A stretch of DNA of 64,000 bases from positions 62,001-126,000 of the forward strand of contig DASZSW010000009.1 in assembly GCA_035548515.1 (NCBI GenBank), in the 5' to 3' direction. Positions 1 through 11,171 of this stretch are shown one piece after another. The DNA is from DASZQY01 sp035548515 (GTDB lineage Bacteria; Pseudomonadota; Alphaproteobacteria; Rhizobiales; Kaistiaceae). The stretch's first letter is position 1, and every line of letters starts with the position of its first letter. The notes beneath the pieces were generated by a model. That model saw nothing but the letters and a program-made list of their open reading frames with translations. It made no database searches and was not told where the DNA came from. The position numbers and the translations under genes are program-made.

Positions 1-381
1 TTCGTGCCAAACGAGACGAACTCGTTGTTCCTGCGCACTGAACATTGGCGTGAAATTGGCGGCTTCGACGAACGCTTTCAAACGCCAGGCGGTGGCTTCG
101 TCAATCTGGACATTTGGCGGCGCCTTTGCGCGGATGCTTCCAACGAAATAATTCTGCTGCTGGGCGAGGCTACGTTCCACCAGCTGCACGGCAGCGCGAC
201 CGGCAGCGACACGCTGCCACTGTTCGCTGCCGAGTATGAAAGGCTCCGCGGCGAGCGCTATCGCTCGCCCGAACGGGAACCCGTGCTTTTCGGGACGTTG
301 CCGCCGCAGTCGAGGCCGATAATGGCCCATCTCGCGGTTTTGGCGGTGAAGCACTCACCGGCCGTCAATCAGCAACGCTGA
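1..381 (+). CDS. Glycosyltransferase family 2-like protein, C-terminal fragment
   Basis: The window opens inside this gene; the reading frame is open from base 1, so the 126 visible residues are the C-terminal part only. The segment LRTEHWREIGGFDERF, followed by a glycine stretch and NLDIWRR, is the pattern found after the catalytic core of GT-A family 2 glycosyltransferases (a GGFDE motif, then an acidic-aromatic motif). The later FHQLHGSAT segment also occurs in such enzymes near the acceptor or metal site. The protein would move a sugar from a nucleotide sugar to a glycan or lipid acceptor; the acceptor cannot be guessed. It ends 35 bases before mutS and is probably not functionally linked to it. 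The family call rests on these motifs alone. Confidence 0.6.
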   Translation, partial: FVPNETNSLFLRTEHWREIGGFDERFQTPGGGFVNLDIWRRLCADASNEIILLLGEATFHQLHGSATGSDTLPLFAAEYERLRGERYRSPEREPVLFGTLPPQSRPIMAHLAVLAVKHSPAVNQQR

Positions 382-416
382 TCGTCGCGATACTTTCCGT
401 CTGCTACGATCCTCCG

Positions 417-3137
<2,721 letters not shown>

Positions 3138-3251
3138 GCGGGCACGGCGGCATCGCCATATATTGCCAGCACGCCCACCCAGGCGATGAATTGACCGCAC
3201 CGCCGAAACCTATAGCTTCCGCCCTCGCGAATCCCTAAGTCCTTGGCGCCT

Positions 3252-6044
3252 ATGAACAAGCCGGTTGTCGCGCCTTTTGAAATCGATGGCGAAGCCCTGC
3301 GCGAGCGGCTGGTCGCGCTGGCCGGCAAGGGCGAGCTTTCCGACAAGGGCCGCGCGGCGGTCGTTGCCCACCTCAAGAAAGTACTGACCGACGGCCGGGC
3401 CGCAGCCGAGCGCCAGCTCATCGCCGACGGTCGCGGCACCGAGTGTGCGAAGCGGCTGTCCGATTTGCAGGACGCTATCATCGTCGCGCTTTTCAGTCTG
3501 GCGGTCGAGCAACTCGACAAGAACGCCAAGTCGCCCGAGCGCATGAGCGTCATCGCGGTTGGCGGCTATGGCCGCGGCATGCTCGCGCCGGGATCGGACG
3601 TCGATCTGTTGTTCCTGCTGCCGACGAAGCAGACGGCAACCAGCAAGGCGATCGTCGACTTCATTCTCTATTTCCTCTGGGACTTGCGCCTGAAGGTCGG
3701 CTACGCCACGCGCAGCGTCGCCGAGTGCATCAGCCTGTCGCGTTCCGACATGACGATCCGCACCGCTGTTCTGGAAGCGCGCTACATTGTCGGCGACCGC
3801 AAACTGGCCGACGATCTCGGCGCCCGTTTCGACGCCGAGGTCGTGAAGGGCACGGCGCGCGAGTTCATCGCCGCCAAGCTCGCCGAGCGTGATCAGCGCC
3901 ACCGCCAGCAGGGCACCTCGCGCTACCTGGTTGAGCCGAACGTCAAGGAAGGGAAGGGGGGCCTCCGCGACCTCCACACCCTGTTCTGGATCGCCAAATA
4001 CTACTATCGCGTCAAAACCCGCGACGAGCTGGTCAAGGCCGGCGTTTTTTCAAAGGCCGAGCTGCAGCTCTTCCGCAAGGCGGAGGATTTCCTCTGGGCG
4101 GTGCGCTGCCACCTCCATTTCCTGACCGGCAGGGCGGAGGAGCGCCTCTCGTTCGATGTGCAGCGCGAGATGGCCAAGCGGCTTGGCTACACCTCGCATC
4201 CCGGCATGCGCGACGTCGAGCGCTTCATGAAGCATTACTTCCTGATCGCGAAGGACGTCGGCGACCTCACCAACATCTTCTGCGCCGCGCTCGAGGAGCG
4301 TCATGCCAAGGCGACGCCGGGCTTGAACCGCTTCTTCCGCATCGGCCGGCGCACTCGCACGATCCCTGATACGACGGATTTCGTGGTCGACAACGGCCGC
4401 ATCAACACCGCCAACGCGCGCGTCTTCGCCAAGGATCCGGTCAACCTGATCCGCATCTTCCATCTCGCCGATCGTTACGAACTTGCGTTCCATCCCGAAG
4501 CGATGGAGCAGATCGCGCGCTCGCTGAAGCTGATCGACGCGAAGCTGCGCGAGGATAAGGAAGCCAACCGCCTGTTCCTCGAGATTCTGTCGTCGAAGCG
4601 CAACCCCGAGCTTGTCCTGCGCCGCATGAACGAGGCCGGCGTGCTCGGCCATTTCGTCACCGAGTTCGGCAAGATCGTGTCGATGATGCAGTTCAACATG
4701 TATCACCACTACACGGTCGACGAGCACCTGATCCGCGCCATCGGCGTGCTCGCCGAGATCGAGCGCGGCGACCTTGCCGAGCAGCATCCGCTCGCGAACG
4801 AGATCGTGCCCGGCATCAAGGATCGCGCCGTGCTCTACGTTGCGCTGTTCCTGCACGACATCGCCAAGGGCCGGCCGGAGGATCACTCCGAGGCCGGCGC
4901 GAAAATCGCGCGGAAGCTCGGGCCGCGCTTCGGGCTCTCCGCCGCTGAGACCGAAACCGTGGCCTGGCTGGTCAAGAACCACCTGGTCATGTCGATCACC
5001 GCGCAGTCGCGCGACCTCAACGACCGCAAGACCATCGCCGACTTTGCCGCGGTGGTGCAGTCGATGGAGCGGCTGCGCATGCTCCTGGTGCTGACGGTCG
5101 CCGACATCAAGGCGGTCGGGCCGGGTGTCTGGAACGGCTGGAAAGGCCAGCTTCTGCGTACGCTTTACTACGAGACCGAGCCCGTCCTCACTGGCGGCCA
5201 TAGCCAGGTCTCGCGTGACCGCCGTGTCGCCGAGGCGCAGACTGAGCTCGCCGCGGCGTTGGCGGAGGAATACCCCGATTGGTCGGAGGGCAGCCGCGAG
5301 GCTTACGTGCGCCGCCACTACCCGGCGTATCTGTTGCGCGTCGACCTCGAGCACAAGCTGGCGCACGCCAAGCTGCTCCGCGAGGCTTCGCGCACTGGCC
5401 GCACGCTGGCGACGGCGGTCGCCACGCATGCCTTCGAGGCCATAACCGAGATCACGGTCGTAGCGCCGGATCATCCGCGCCTTCTGTCGATCATCGCCGG
5501 CGCCTGCACGGCGGCGGGCGCCAACATCGTCGACGCGCAGGTGTTCACGACGACCGATGGGCAGGCGCTGGACTCGATCTCGGTCAGCCGCGAGTTCGAG
5601 GACGAGGAAGACGAGCTGCGCCGCGCGCGCAAGATCGGCGAACTGATCGAGCAGGCGCTGGCTGGCACGGTGCGCCTGCCCGAGATCGTCGCCGCGCGCA
5701 GCCAGCCGCGTTCGCGCAACCGCGCCTTTACGCTGGAAACCAACATCGTCGTCGACAATTCCTGGTCGAACCAGTTCACCGTGATCGAGGCGTCCGGTCT
5801 CGACCGGCCTGGTCTGCTCTACGACCTGACGCGCGCCATCTCGGACCTCAATCTCAACATCGCCTCCGCCCACGTCGTCACCTTCGGCGAGCGCGCCGTC
5901 GATGCTTTCTACGTCACCGATATCGTTGGCCACAAAATCACCAACGCCTCGCGCGAAGCTGCCGTCCGCCGCCGCCTCATCGCCGCCTTCAACGGTAGCG
6001 GGCAGGGCGAGGCGGCGAAGAGCAAGAGGCGGGAACTGGCGTGA
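3252..6044 (+). CDS. glnD: Bifunctional PII uridylyltransferase / uridylyl-removing enzyme GlnD
   Basis: GlnD is the nitrogen sensor that adds UMP to PII proteins when glutamine is low and removes it when glutamine is high. About 930 residues, normal for the family. Four parts are visible: a nucleotidyltransferase domain with GGYGRGMLAPGSDVDLLFL near residue 102 (glycine motif and metal-binding Asp-x-Asp); a linker; an HD hydrolase domain with FLHDIAKGRPEDHSE near 533; and two C-terminal ACT domains near 735 and 841 for glutamine sensing. ATG at 3252 is chosen; an in-frame TTG nine bases upstream is possible and neither has a good Shine-Dalgarno. The next gene is murJ, separated by a repeat element. 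Confidence 0.96.
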   Translation: MNKPVVAPFEIDGEALRERLVALAGKGELSDKGRAAVVAHLKKVLTDGRAAAERQLIADGRGTECAKRLSDLQDAIIVALFSLAVEQLDKNAKSPERMSVIAVGGYGRGMLAPGSDVDLLFLLPTKQTATSKAIVDFILYFLWDLRLKVGYATRSVAECISLSRSDMTIRTAVLEARYIVGDRKLADDLGARFDAEVVKGTAREFIAAKLAERDQRHRQQGTSRYLVEPNVKEGKGGLRDLHTLFWIAKYYYRVKTRDELVKAGVFSKAELQLFRKAEDFLWAVRCHLHFLTGRAEERLSFDVQREMAKRLGYTSHPGMRDVERFMKHYFLIAKDVGDLTNIFCAALEERHAKATPGLNRFFRIGRRTRTIPDTTDFVVDNGRINTANARVFAKDPVNLIRIFHLADRYELAFHPEAMEQIARSLKLIDAKLREDKEANRLFLEILSSKRNPELVLRRMNEAGVLGHFVTEFGKIVSMMQFNMYHHYTVDEHLIRAIGVLAEIERGDLAEQHPLANEIVPGIKDRAVLYVALFLHDIAKGRPEDHSEAGAKIARKLGPRFGLSAAETETVAWLVKNHLVMSITAQSRDLNDRKTIADFAAVVQSMERLRMLLVLTVADIKAVGPGVWNGWKGQLLRTLYYETEPVLTGGHSQVSRDRRVAEAQTELAAALAEEYPDWSEGSREAYVRRHYPAYLLRVDLEHKLAHAKLLREASRTGRTLATAVATHAFEAITEITVVAPDHPRLLSIIAGACTAAGANIVDAQVFTTTDGQALDSISVSREFEDEEDELRRARKIGELIEQALAGTVRLPEIVAARSQPRSRNRAFTLETNIVVDNSWSNQFTVIEASGLDRPGLLYDLTRAISDLNLNIASAHVVTFGERAVDAFYVTDIVGHKITNASREAAVRRRLIAAFNGSGQGEAAKSKRRELA

Positions 6045-6065
6045 GGGACGGCACAACCCCCGGGG

Positions 6066-6235
6066 TCGCCTCTCCCATAGGGAGAGGGCTTCCGAACTTA
6101 ACGAAAGAAGTGAGTTTAGTGAGGAAGGGTGAGGGGTTCGGCGCTCTCCGGATAGCGCATAACCCCTCGCCCCATTCGCCTAAGTTCGCTGCGCTCACCA
6201 AGGCTCATGGCCCTCTCCCCATGGGAGAGGGGGAA
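6066..6235. repeat. Long palindromic intergenic element (CCTCTCCC type)
   Basis: The whole glnD-murJ gap is one nested inverted repeat. Each end carries a small palindrome, CCTCTCCC-ata-GGGAGAGG at 6069-6087 and a near copy at 6211-6231. In the middle, GGGTGAGGGGTT (6127-6138) pairs with AACCCCTCGCCC (6161-6172) with one mismatch, and GCGCT (6141-6145) pairs with AGCGC (6154-6158), giving a long hairpin. Elements of this look are scattered between genes in many alphaproteobacterial genomes and behave like non-autonomous mobile repeats. It carries no open reading frame of its own. A solo end unit is present at 10471-10489. Confidence 0.8.
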
Positions 6236-6243
6236 CCGCCCGT

Positions 6244-7812
6244 ATGTCGCTGCTGAAAAACTTCGCCACCGTCGGCATCGCCACGGCGTCGAGCCGCGTG
6301 CTGGGATTCGTCCGTGACATCTTCATCGCCGCCGCGCTCGGCACTGGCTACGTCGCCGATGCCTATTTCGTCGCGCAGCGATTGCCCAATCTTTTCCGCC
6401 GCCTGTTTGCCGAAGGTGCCTTCGCATCGGCCTTCGTGCCGCTGTTCACCAAATCGCACGAGATCGAAGGTCCCGAGGCGGGGAAGAAATTCGCGGAGGA
6501 GGCGCTCGCCTCGCTCTCGGCCGCGCTGCTCGTCGTCACCATTCTCGCCGAAGTCGGCATGGTCTGGCTCACCTACGGCCTCGCCCCTGGCTTCGCCTCT
6601 GACCCGCAGAAATTCGATCTCGCCGTGCTGCTGGGGCGCATAGCATTTCCCTACCTGTTCCTCGTCTCGCTGGTCTCGCTGCTGTCGGGCGCGCTGAACG
6701 GCATTGGCCGCTTCGCTGCCGCGGCATTCTCGCCATCGCTGCTCAACGTCGTGCTTATCGGTGCGCTGATCGCGATCTACATCTGGGGCGATGTCGGCAC
6801 CGTTTCGGCCGGCATCTGGCTCACCGCCGCCATCACGATCGGCGGTGCGCTGCAGCTCGCCGCGCTCTGGTGGGCGTGCCACCGCGCCGGCCTGAAGTTT
6901 CGGATGATCCGCCCCCGCTGGACCCCGGGCGTCCGCCGCCTCACGTGGCTTGCCGGTCCGTCGATCCTCGCCGGCGGTGTTACACAGATCAACATCGTCG
7001 TCGGCACGATAATCGCGTCGCTGCAGCCTGGTGCCGTGTCGTGGCTCTACTATGCCGACCGGCTCTATCAGCTCCCGCTCGGCATCGTCGGCATCGCCAT
7101 CGGCATCGTGCTGTTGCCCGATCTCGCGCGGGCTCTGTCGGCCGGGCAGCAGAACGTCGTGGACCACACCCAGAATCGCGCCATCGAATTCGCCGCCGCC
7201 CTGACGCTGCCGGCGACCGTGGCGCTGTTCGTCATCCCGACGCCGATACTCGCGGTGCTGTTCGAGCGCGGCGCGTTCACCGCCGCGGACACGGCCGCCA
7301 CCGCGCCTGCGCTCGCCGCCTACGCCCTCGGCCTGCCGGCGTTCGTCGCCATCAAGGTGCTGCAACCGAGCTTCTTCGCCCGTGAGGACACCTCGACGCC
7401 GATGTGGTCGGGCGCCGTGTCGATGGTGGTCAACGTCGTCGCCGCCTTCGCGCTGTTCCATTACTTCGCGCATGTCGGCATCGCCGCGGCGACGTCGCTC
7501 GCCGCGTGGGTTAACACAGCCATCCTCTACGTTGCGTTGCGCAGGCGCGGACACATGAATTCGGACCCTGCTCTCCGCCGCCGCCTGCCGCTGCTCGCGC
7601 TGGCGTCGATCCTGATGGGCGTCGTGGTTTACGCAGCAGCGTGGGCTCTGGGTCCTTGGCTGCTGGACGACAGCCTGATCGTCCGCGCGCTGGTGATGGT
7701 CGCGCTGGTCGCCATTGGCGTCGTATTTTTCGCGCTGTTCTGCCATTTCACGGGCGTCGTCGACTTTCGCCGCGTCATCCGCCTGTCGCTGCCGACGCGC
7801 CGCAAAGTCTGA
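6244..7812 (+). CDS. murJ: Lipid II flippase MurJ (MviN)
   Basis: MurJ moves lipid II, the peptidoglycan precursor, across the inner membrane. The protein is 522 residues, almost entirely hydrophobic, with a run of membrane helices over its full length as expected for the 14-helix MOP/MATE fold. The N-terminus has the MurJ signature TASSRVLGFVRD followed by GYVADAYFVAQRLPNLFRRLFAEGAF. Further conserved stretches are YYADRLYQLPLGIVGIAIG and LFERGAFTAADT. The ATG at 6244 lies directly behind the repeat element, so promoter or ribosome-binding signals for this gene overlap repeat DNA. It precedes trpS by 56 bases; glnD-murJ-trpS order is common in this order of bacteria. Confidence 0.95.
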   Translation: MSLLKNFATVGIATASSRVLGFVRDIFIAAALGTGYVADAYFVAQRLPNLFRRLFAEGAFASAFVPLFTKSHEIEGPEAGKKFAEEALASLSAALLVVTILAEVGMVWLTYGLAPGFASDPQKFDLAVLLGRIAFPYLFLVSLVSLLSGALNGIGRFAAAAFSPSLLNVVLIGALIAIYIWGDVGTVSAGIWLTAAITIGGALQLAALWWACHRAGLKFRMIRPRWTPGVRRLTWLAGPSILAGGVTQINIVVGTIIASLQPGAVSWLYYADRLYQLPLGIVGIAIGIVLLPDLARALSAGQQNVVDHTQNRAIEFAAALTLPATVALFVIPTPILAVLFERGAFTAADTAATAPALAAYALGLPAFVAIKVLQPSFFAREDTSTPMWSGAVSMVVNVVAAFALFHYFAHVGIAAATSLAAWVNTAILYVALRRRGHMNSDPALRRRLPLLALASILMGVVVYAAAWALGPWLLDDSLIVRALVMVALVAIGVVFFALFCHFTGVVDFRRVIRLSLPTRRKV

Positions 7813-7868
7813 CGCTTGCGCGCCGCGGGATGCGGCCCTATTGGAACGCGCCTCTCATTGGAACGGCC

Positions 7869-8921
7869 ATGACGAAATTCACCCCTCGCGTATTCTCCGG
7901 CGTCCAGCCGACCGGCAACCTGCACCTCGGCAACTATCTCGGCGCGATCAAACGGTTCGTCGAGCTGCAGAGGACGCACGAGTGCATCTATTGCGTGGTC
8001 GATCTCCACGCGATCACCGTGCCGATGTCGGTCTGGGGCGGGCCGCAGGAGCTGGCGAGCGCGACGCGGCAGGTAACCGCCGCTTTCATCGCCGCCGGCA
8101 TCGACCCGAAGAAGCACATCGTCTTCAACCAGAGCCAGGTTTCCGCACACGCCGAAATGGCATGGGTCTTCAACTGTGTGGCGCGTCTCGGCTGGCTGAA
8201 CCGCATGACCCAGTTCAAGGAGAAGGCCGGCAAGGACCGCGAGGCGGCGTCGGTCGGGCTCTACGACTATCCCGTCCTCATGGCCGCCGACATTCTCACG
8301 TATCTCGGCACGCATGTGCCCGTCGGTGACGACCAGAAGCAGCACCTCGAGCTCTGCCGCGACATCGCGATCAAATTCAACAACGACTTCGCCGAGGCGA
8401 TCGCCGCCAACGGCCACGGCGACCAGTTCTTCCCGGTCACCGAGCCGATCATCACCGGCCCGGCGACGCGCGTCATGTCGCTCCGCGATGGCACCAAGAA
8501 GATGTCGAAGTCGGACCCCTCCGACTATTCGCGCATCAACCTGACCGACGACGCCGAGACCATCACGACGAAGCTGCGGAAGGCGAAGACCGACCCCGAG
8601 CCGTTGCCCTCCGACACGGAGGGCCTGAAGGCGCGCCCCGAAGCCGATAACCTCGTGGGCATCTATGCCGCGCTTGCCGACATCACGAAGGAAGACGTGC
8701 TCCGCGACCACGGCGGTGGGCAATTCTCGCAGTTCAAGCCGGCGCTCGCCGATCTCGCCGTGGCGAAGCTCGCGCCGATCGCCGGCGAAATGCGCCGCCT
8801 GCTCGCCGATCCCGCCCACATTGACGCGATCCTGAAAGATGGGGCGGAGCGCGCCGACGCGATCGCCCAACCGGTGCTCGCCGACGTCAAGCAGGTGCTG
8901 GGCTTCGTCGGCGCGAAATAG
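7869..8921 (+). CDS. trpS: Tryptophanyl-tRNA synthetase
   Basis: A class I aminoacyl-tRNA synthetase that charges tRNA-Trp. The ATG at 7869 gives 350 residues, the usual bacterial size; the open frame runs further upstream into murJ but that extension has no homologous character. The HIGH-type motif appears as NLHLGNYLG near residue 17, and KKMSKSDPS near residue 211 is the KMSKS loop. The segments GVQPTGNLHLGNYLGA and YPVLMAADIL are characteristic of TrpRS. The trp biosynthesis genes of this window lie 50 kb away on the other strand. The short gap to the stress protein downstream (17 bases) suggests cotranscription. Confidence 0.97.
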   Translation: MTKFTPRVFSGVQPTGNLHLGNYLGAIKRFVELQRTHECIYCVVDLHAITVPMSVWGGPQELASATRQVTAAFIAAGIDPKKHIVFNQSQVSAHAEMAWVFNCVARLGWLNRMTQFKEKAGKDREAASVGLYDYPVLMAADILTYLGTHVPVGDDQKQHLELCRDIAIKFNNDFAEAIAANGHGDQFFPVTEPIITGPATRVMSLRDGTKKMSKSDPSDYSRINLTDDAETITTKLRKAKTDPEPLPSDTEGLKARPEADNLVGIYAALADITKEDVLRDHGGGQFSQFKPALADLAVAKLAPIAGEMRRLLADPAHIDAILKDGAERADAIAQPVLADVKQVLGFVGAK

Positions 8922-8938
8922 CTGCTACCATCGCTGCC

Positions 8939-9433
8939 ATGGCGACGAAACGCAGAAGCGGCGAGGCCGGCCACCGCCGCAAATTCCTGGTCATCATTGA
9001 TGATACGCCGGAGTGCGCGCGCGCCGTGCGTTACGCGGCGCGGCGCGCCGAGCACACCGGCGGCTCCATCGTGCTGCTCTACGTGATCACGCCCGCCGAT
9101 CCGCAAAGCTGGGCGGGCGTGGAAAACATCATGCGCGCCGAGGCGATGGAAACGGCCGAAACATCGCTCGGCAAATATTCCGATCTCGTGCGCGCCGCTA
9201 GCAGCATCGAGCCCGAGCCGGTGATCCGTGAGGGCCTGCGCTCCGACGAGATCGTGAGGCTGATCGAGGCCGACCAGGATATCGCCATCCTGGTGCTGGC
9301 CGCAGGCACCGAAAAGGAAGGGCCCGGCCCCCTGGTCACGGCCATTGCCGGGAAAGCGTCGGGTACATTCCCCGTGCCGATCACAATCGTCCCGGGCAAC
9401 CTCGACGACGAGGCGCTTGCCGCCATCTCGTAA
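8939..9433 (+). CDS. Universal stress protein (UspA family)
   Basis: A 164-residue single-domain UspA-fold protein. The N-terminal beta strand KFLVIIDDTPECARAVRYAA is the usual Usp start, with the aspartate after the first strand. In ATP-binding members the C-terminal part carries G-x2-G-x9-G-S/T; here the corresponding region GPGPLVTAIAGKASGTFPVPITIVP is related but not canonical, so nucleotide binding is uncertain. Such proteins respond to starvation or other stresses; the partner is unknown. It sits 17 bases after trpS and is followed by a GC-rich hairpin, so it may end the transcription unit. A Usp gene next to trpS and nfu is a frequent arrangement in Hyphomicrobiales. Confidence 0.85.
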   Translation: MATKRRSGEAGHRRKFLVIIDDTPECARAVRYAARRAEHTGGSIVLLYVITPADPQSWAGVENIMRAEAMETAETSLGKYSDLVRAASSIEPEPVIREGLRSDEIVRLIEADQDIAILVLAAGTEKEGPGPLVTAIAGKASGTFPVPITIVPGNLDDEALAAIS

Positions 9434-9441
9434 AAGCAAAA

Positions 9442-9462
9442 GGGGCGCCGCATGGGCGCCCC
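9442..9462 (+). terminator. GC-rich hairpin after the stress protein gene
   Basis: GGGGCGCC (9442-9449) and GGCGCCCC (9455-9462) form a perfect 8-bp stem with a 5-base loop, starting nine bases after the usp stop codon. There is no T-run after it, so it may be a weak terminator or an mRNA 3' end stabiliser. Confidence 0.5.
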
Positions 9463-9579
9463 CGAAGCTGCACGCCGCTTGATCGCGGTCGCGCGGCCCA
9501 CTAACTGAGGCACGCGGGGACGACCCCTGGCATCCAACAAACGTCGTGGACGGCCATGGCATGAACCTGGAGGTTCGTG

Positions 9580-9837
9580 ATGGACTACTATGCGCTGATG
9601 TCTGGCGTCGGTCTCGTTGGCTCCGCGCTGGTGATCGCCGCGTTCTTCGCCAATCAGCAGGGTTGGCTCGCCGCATCCGACCGTCGGTACGCGCTCACCA
9701 ACCTCGTCGGCGCGTTGCTGATCCTGGCGTCGCTCTACGCCGAGTGGAATCTGCCATCCGCCGTGATCGAGGCGTTCTGGGCTGCGATCAGCCTTTATGG
9801 TTTGTGGCGGTCGGGCCGGGCCGCGGCGAAAACTTGA
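9580..9837 (+). CDS. Small integral membrane protein of unknown function
   Basis: An 85-residue protein with three hydrophobic segments: residues about 7-25 (VGLVGSALVIAAFFA), 40-57 (ALTNLVGALLILASLY) and 62-78. The pattern, including the polar NQQGW loop and the central N-x-x-G-A segment, resembles the small CBU_0592-like membrane protein family, whose function is unknown; this match is from memory and moderate. The start is ATG at 9580, with GGAGG at 9569-9573 at proper spacing; a GTG three bases upstream is in frame but less well placed. It lies alone between the stress protein and nfu. Confidence 0.75.
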   Translation: MDYYALMSGVGLVGSALVIAAFFANQQGWLAASDRRYALTNLVGALLILASLYAEWNLPSAVIEAFWAAISLYGLWRSGRAAAKT

Positions 9838-9893
9838 TGTTCACGCCGTGGCGGCCTAAATCCCTGTCAGATCAAGCCTGAAAGGGCAGGGCA

Positions 9894-10454
9894 ATGTTCA
9901 TCCAGACCGAAGCCACGCCGAATCCCGCCAGTCTCAAGTTTTTGCCCGGCCGTGTCGTCCTCGGCACCGGCACAGCCGAGTACCGCGACGTCAATGAGGC
10001 GGCGACGTCGCCCCTCGCCGAGCGGCTGTTCGCGGTCGATGGTGTCGGCGGCGTTTTCCTTGGCGGCGACTTCATCACCGTCACTAAGACCGATGGGGAG
10101 TGGCAGCACCTGAAGCCGGCGGTACTGGGCGCCATCATGGAGCACTTCATGTCGGGCATGCCGGTGATGCGCGAGCAGCCGCCGGCTGAGACGTCCGGCG
10201 CTGAGTTTTTCGCCGCCGAAGATGCCGATACCGTCGCGACCATCAAGGAACTGATCGAGACGCGCGTGCGGCCGGCGGTGGCGCAGGACGGTGGCGACAT
10301 TACCTTCCAAGGCTTCCGCGATGGCGTCGTGTTCCTGAACATGCGCGGCTCGTGCGCCGGGTGCCCGTCGTCCACCGCGACGCTGAAGCACGGCATCCAG
10401 AACCTGCTCCGCCACTTCGTCCCGGAAGTGCGAGAGATCCAGGAAGTCGCGTAG
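9894..10454 (+). CDS. nfu: NifU-family iron-sulfur scaffold/carrier protein (Nfu)
   Basis: A 186-residue protein that holds and passes on a [4Fe-4S] cluster to client enzymes. Residues 1-87 form the Nfu N-terminal domain, starting with the typical MFIQTEATPNPASLKFLPG; residues about 110-186 form the NifU-like C-terminal domain with the cluster-binding CAGC motif near residue 153, preceded by VRPAVAQDGGDI. This two-domain layout is the one found in alphaproteobacteria and mitochondria. It precedes tsaB with a 60-base gap that contains a palindromic repeat unit. Confidence 0.95.
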   Translation: MFIQTEATPNPASLKFLPGRVVLGTGTAEYRDVNEAATSPLAERLFAVDGVGGVFLGGDFITVTKTDGEWQHLKPAVLGAIMEHFMSGMPVMREQPPAETSGAEFFAAEDADTVATIKELIETRVRPAVAQDGGDITFQGFRDGVVFLNMRGSCAGCPSSTATLKHGIQNLLRHFVPEVREIQEVA

Positions 10455-10470
10455 CACGACGCTGGGTGCG

Positions 10471-10489
10471 CCTCTCCCTATGGGAGAGG
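10471..10489. repeat. Solo CCTCTCCC/GGGAGAGG palindrome
   Basis: A perfect inverted repeat of 8 bp with a 3-base loop, matching the end unit of the long element at 6066-6235. It sits between nfu and tsaB and looks like a degenerate or solo copy. It would also form an mRNA hairpin about 25 bases ahead of the tsaB start. Confidence 0.7.
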
Positions 10490-10514
10490 GGAGACGGTGT
10501 GCTATCCCCGCTCC

Positions 10515-11171
10515 ATGCGACTGCTCGCCATCGATACAGCGCTGGAAGCATGCTCCGTCGGGGTCATCGACGGTGAGCGCATCGTTGTGCGCTCCGCCAA
10601 CGTCGGCCGCGGCCACGCCGAGATTCTGATGGGACAGGTGGACGAGGCAATGCGCGAGGCGGGGCTGGCGTTCGCCGACCTCGACCGCATCGCGGTCACT
10701 GTCGGCCCGGGATCGTTCACCGGCCTCCGTGTGGGCATCGCCGCCGCGCGCGGATTCGCGCTCGCCGCCGGCAAGCCCGCGGTGGGCATCGGCACGCTCG
10801 CCATCCACGCCGCCGCGGTGGCCGGCAAGCCGGTGCTGGCGACGCTTACCGCAGGCCGGGGCGAAATCTACGGCCAGTTTTTCGCCGCTGACGGCAGTGA
10901 GGCCGCCCCCGCGCGCGCCGCCTCGCCCGAGGTGTTTGCCGCGGAGATGGGGCCCGACACGCTGCTCGCCGGCTCCGGCGCCGATCTTGTCATCGCCGCG
11001 CTGCCGATGGACGTGCGCCACGCGGTGATCCACCGCCACGCCTCGCCTGATATCGCTACGCTGTGCCGTCTCGCTCTGGCGGCATCCGAAACGTCGACAC
11101 CGCCGAAGCCGCTCTACCTCCGGCTGCCCGACGCCAAGCCGCAGACTGGCGCAAGGATCGCGCACCGATGA
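10515..11171 (+). CDS. tsaB: tRNA threonylcarbamoyladenosine biosynthesis protein TsaB
   Basis: TsaB is the non-catalytic partner of TsaD in the complex that makes t6A37 in ANN-decoding tRNAs. The ATG at 10515 gives 218 residues beginning MRLLAIDTALEACS, the standard ASKHA-fold start; the open frame upstream is not related. The conserved block VGPGSFTGLRVGIAAARGFALA near residue 70 is diagnostic. The stop overlaps the rimI start by four bases (ATGA), so the two are translationally coupled. The TsaE partner of the complex is encoded at 46.1 kb. Confidence 0.94.
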   Translation: MRLLAIDTALEACSVGVIDGERIVVRSANVGRGHAEILMGQVDEAMREAGLAFADLDRIAVTVGPGSFTGLRVGIAAARGFALAAGKPAVGIGTLAIHAAAVAGKPVLATLTAGRGEIYGQFFAADGSEAAPARAASPEVFAAEMGPDTLLAGSGADLVIAALPMDVRHAVIHRHASPDIATLCRLALAASETSTPPKPLYLRLPDAKPQTGARIAHR

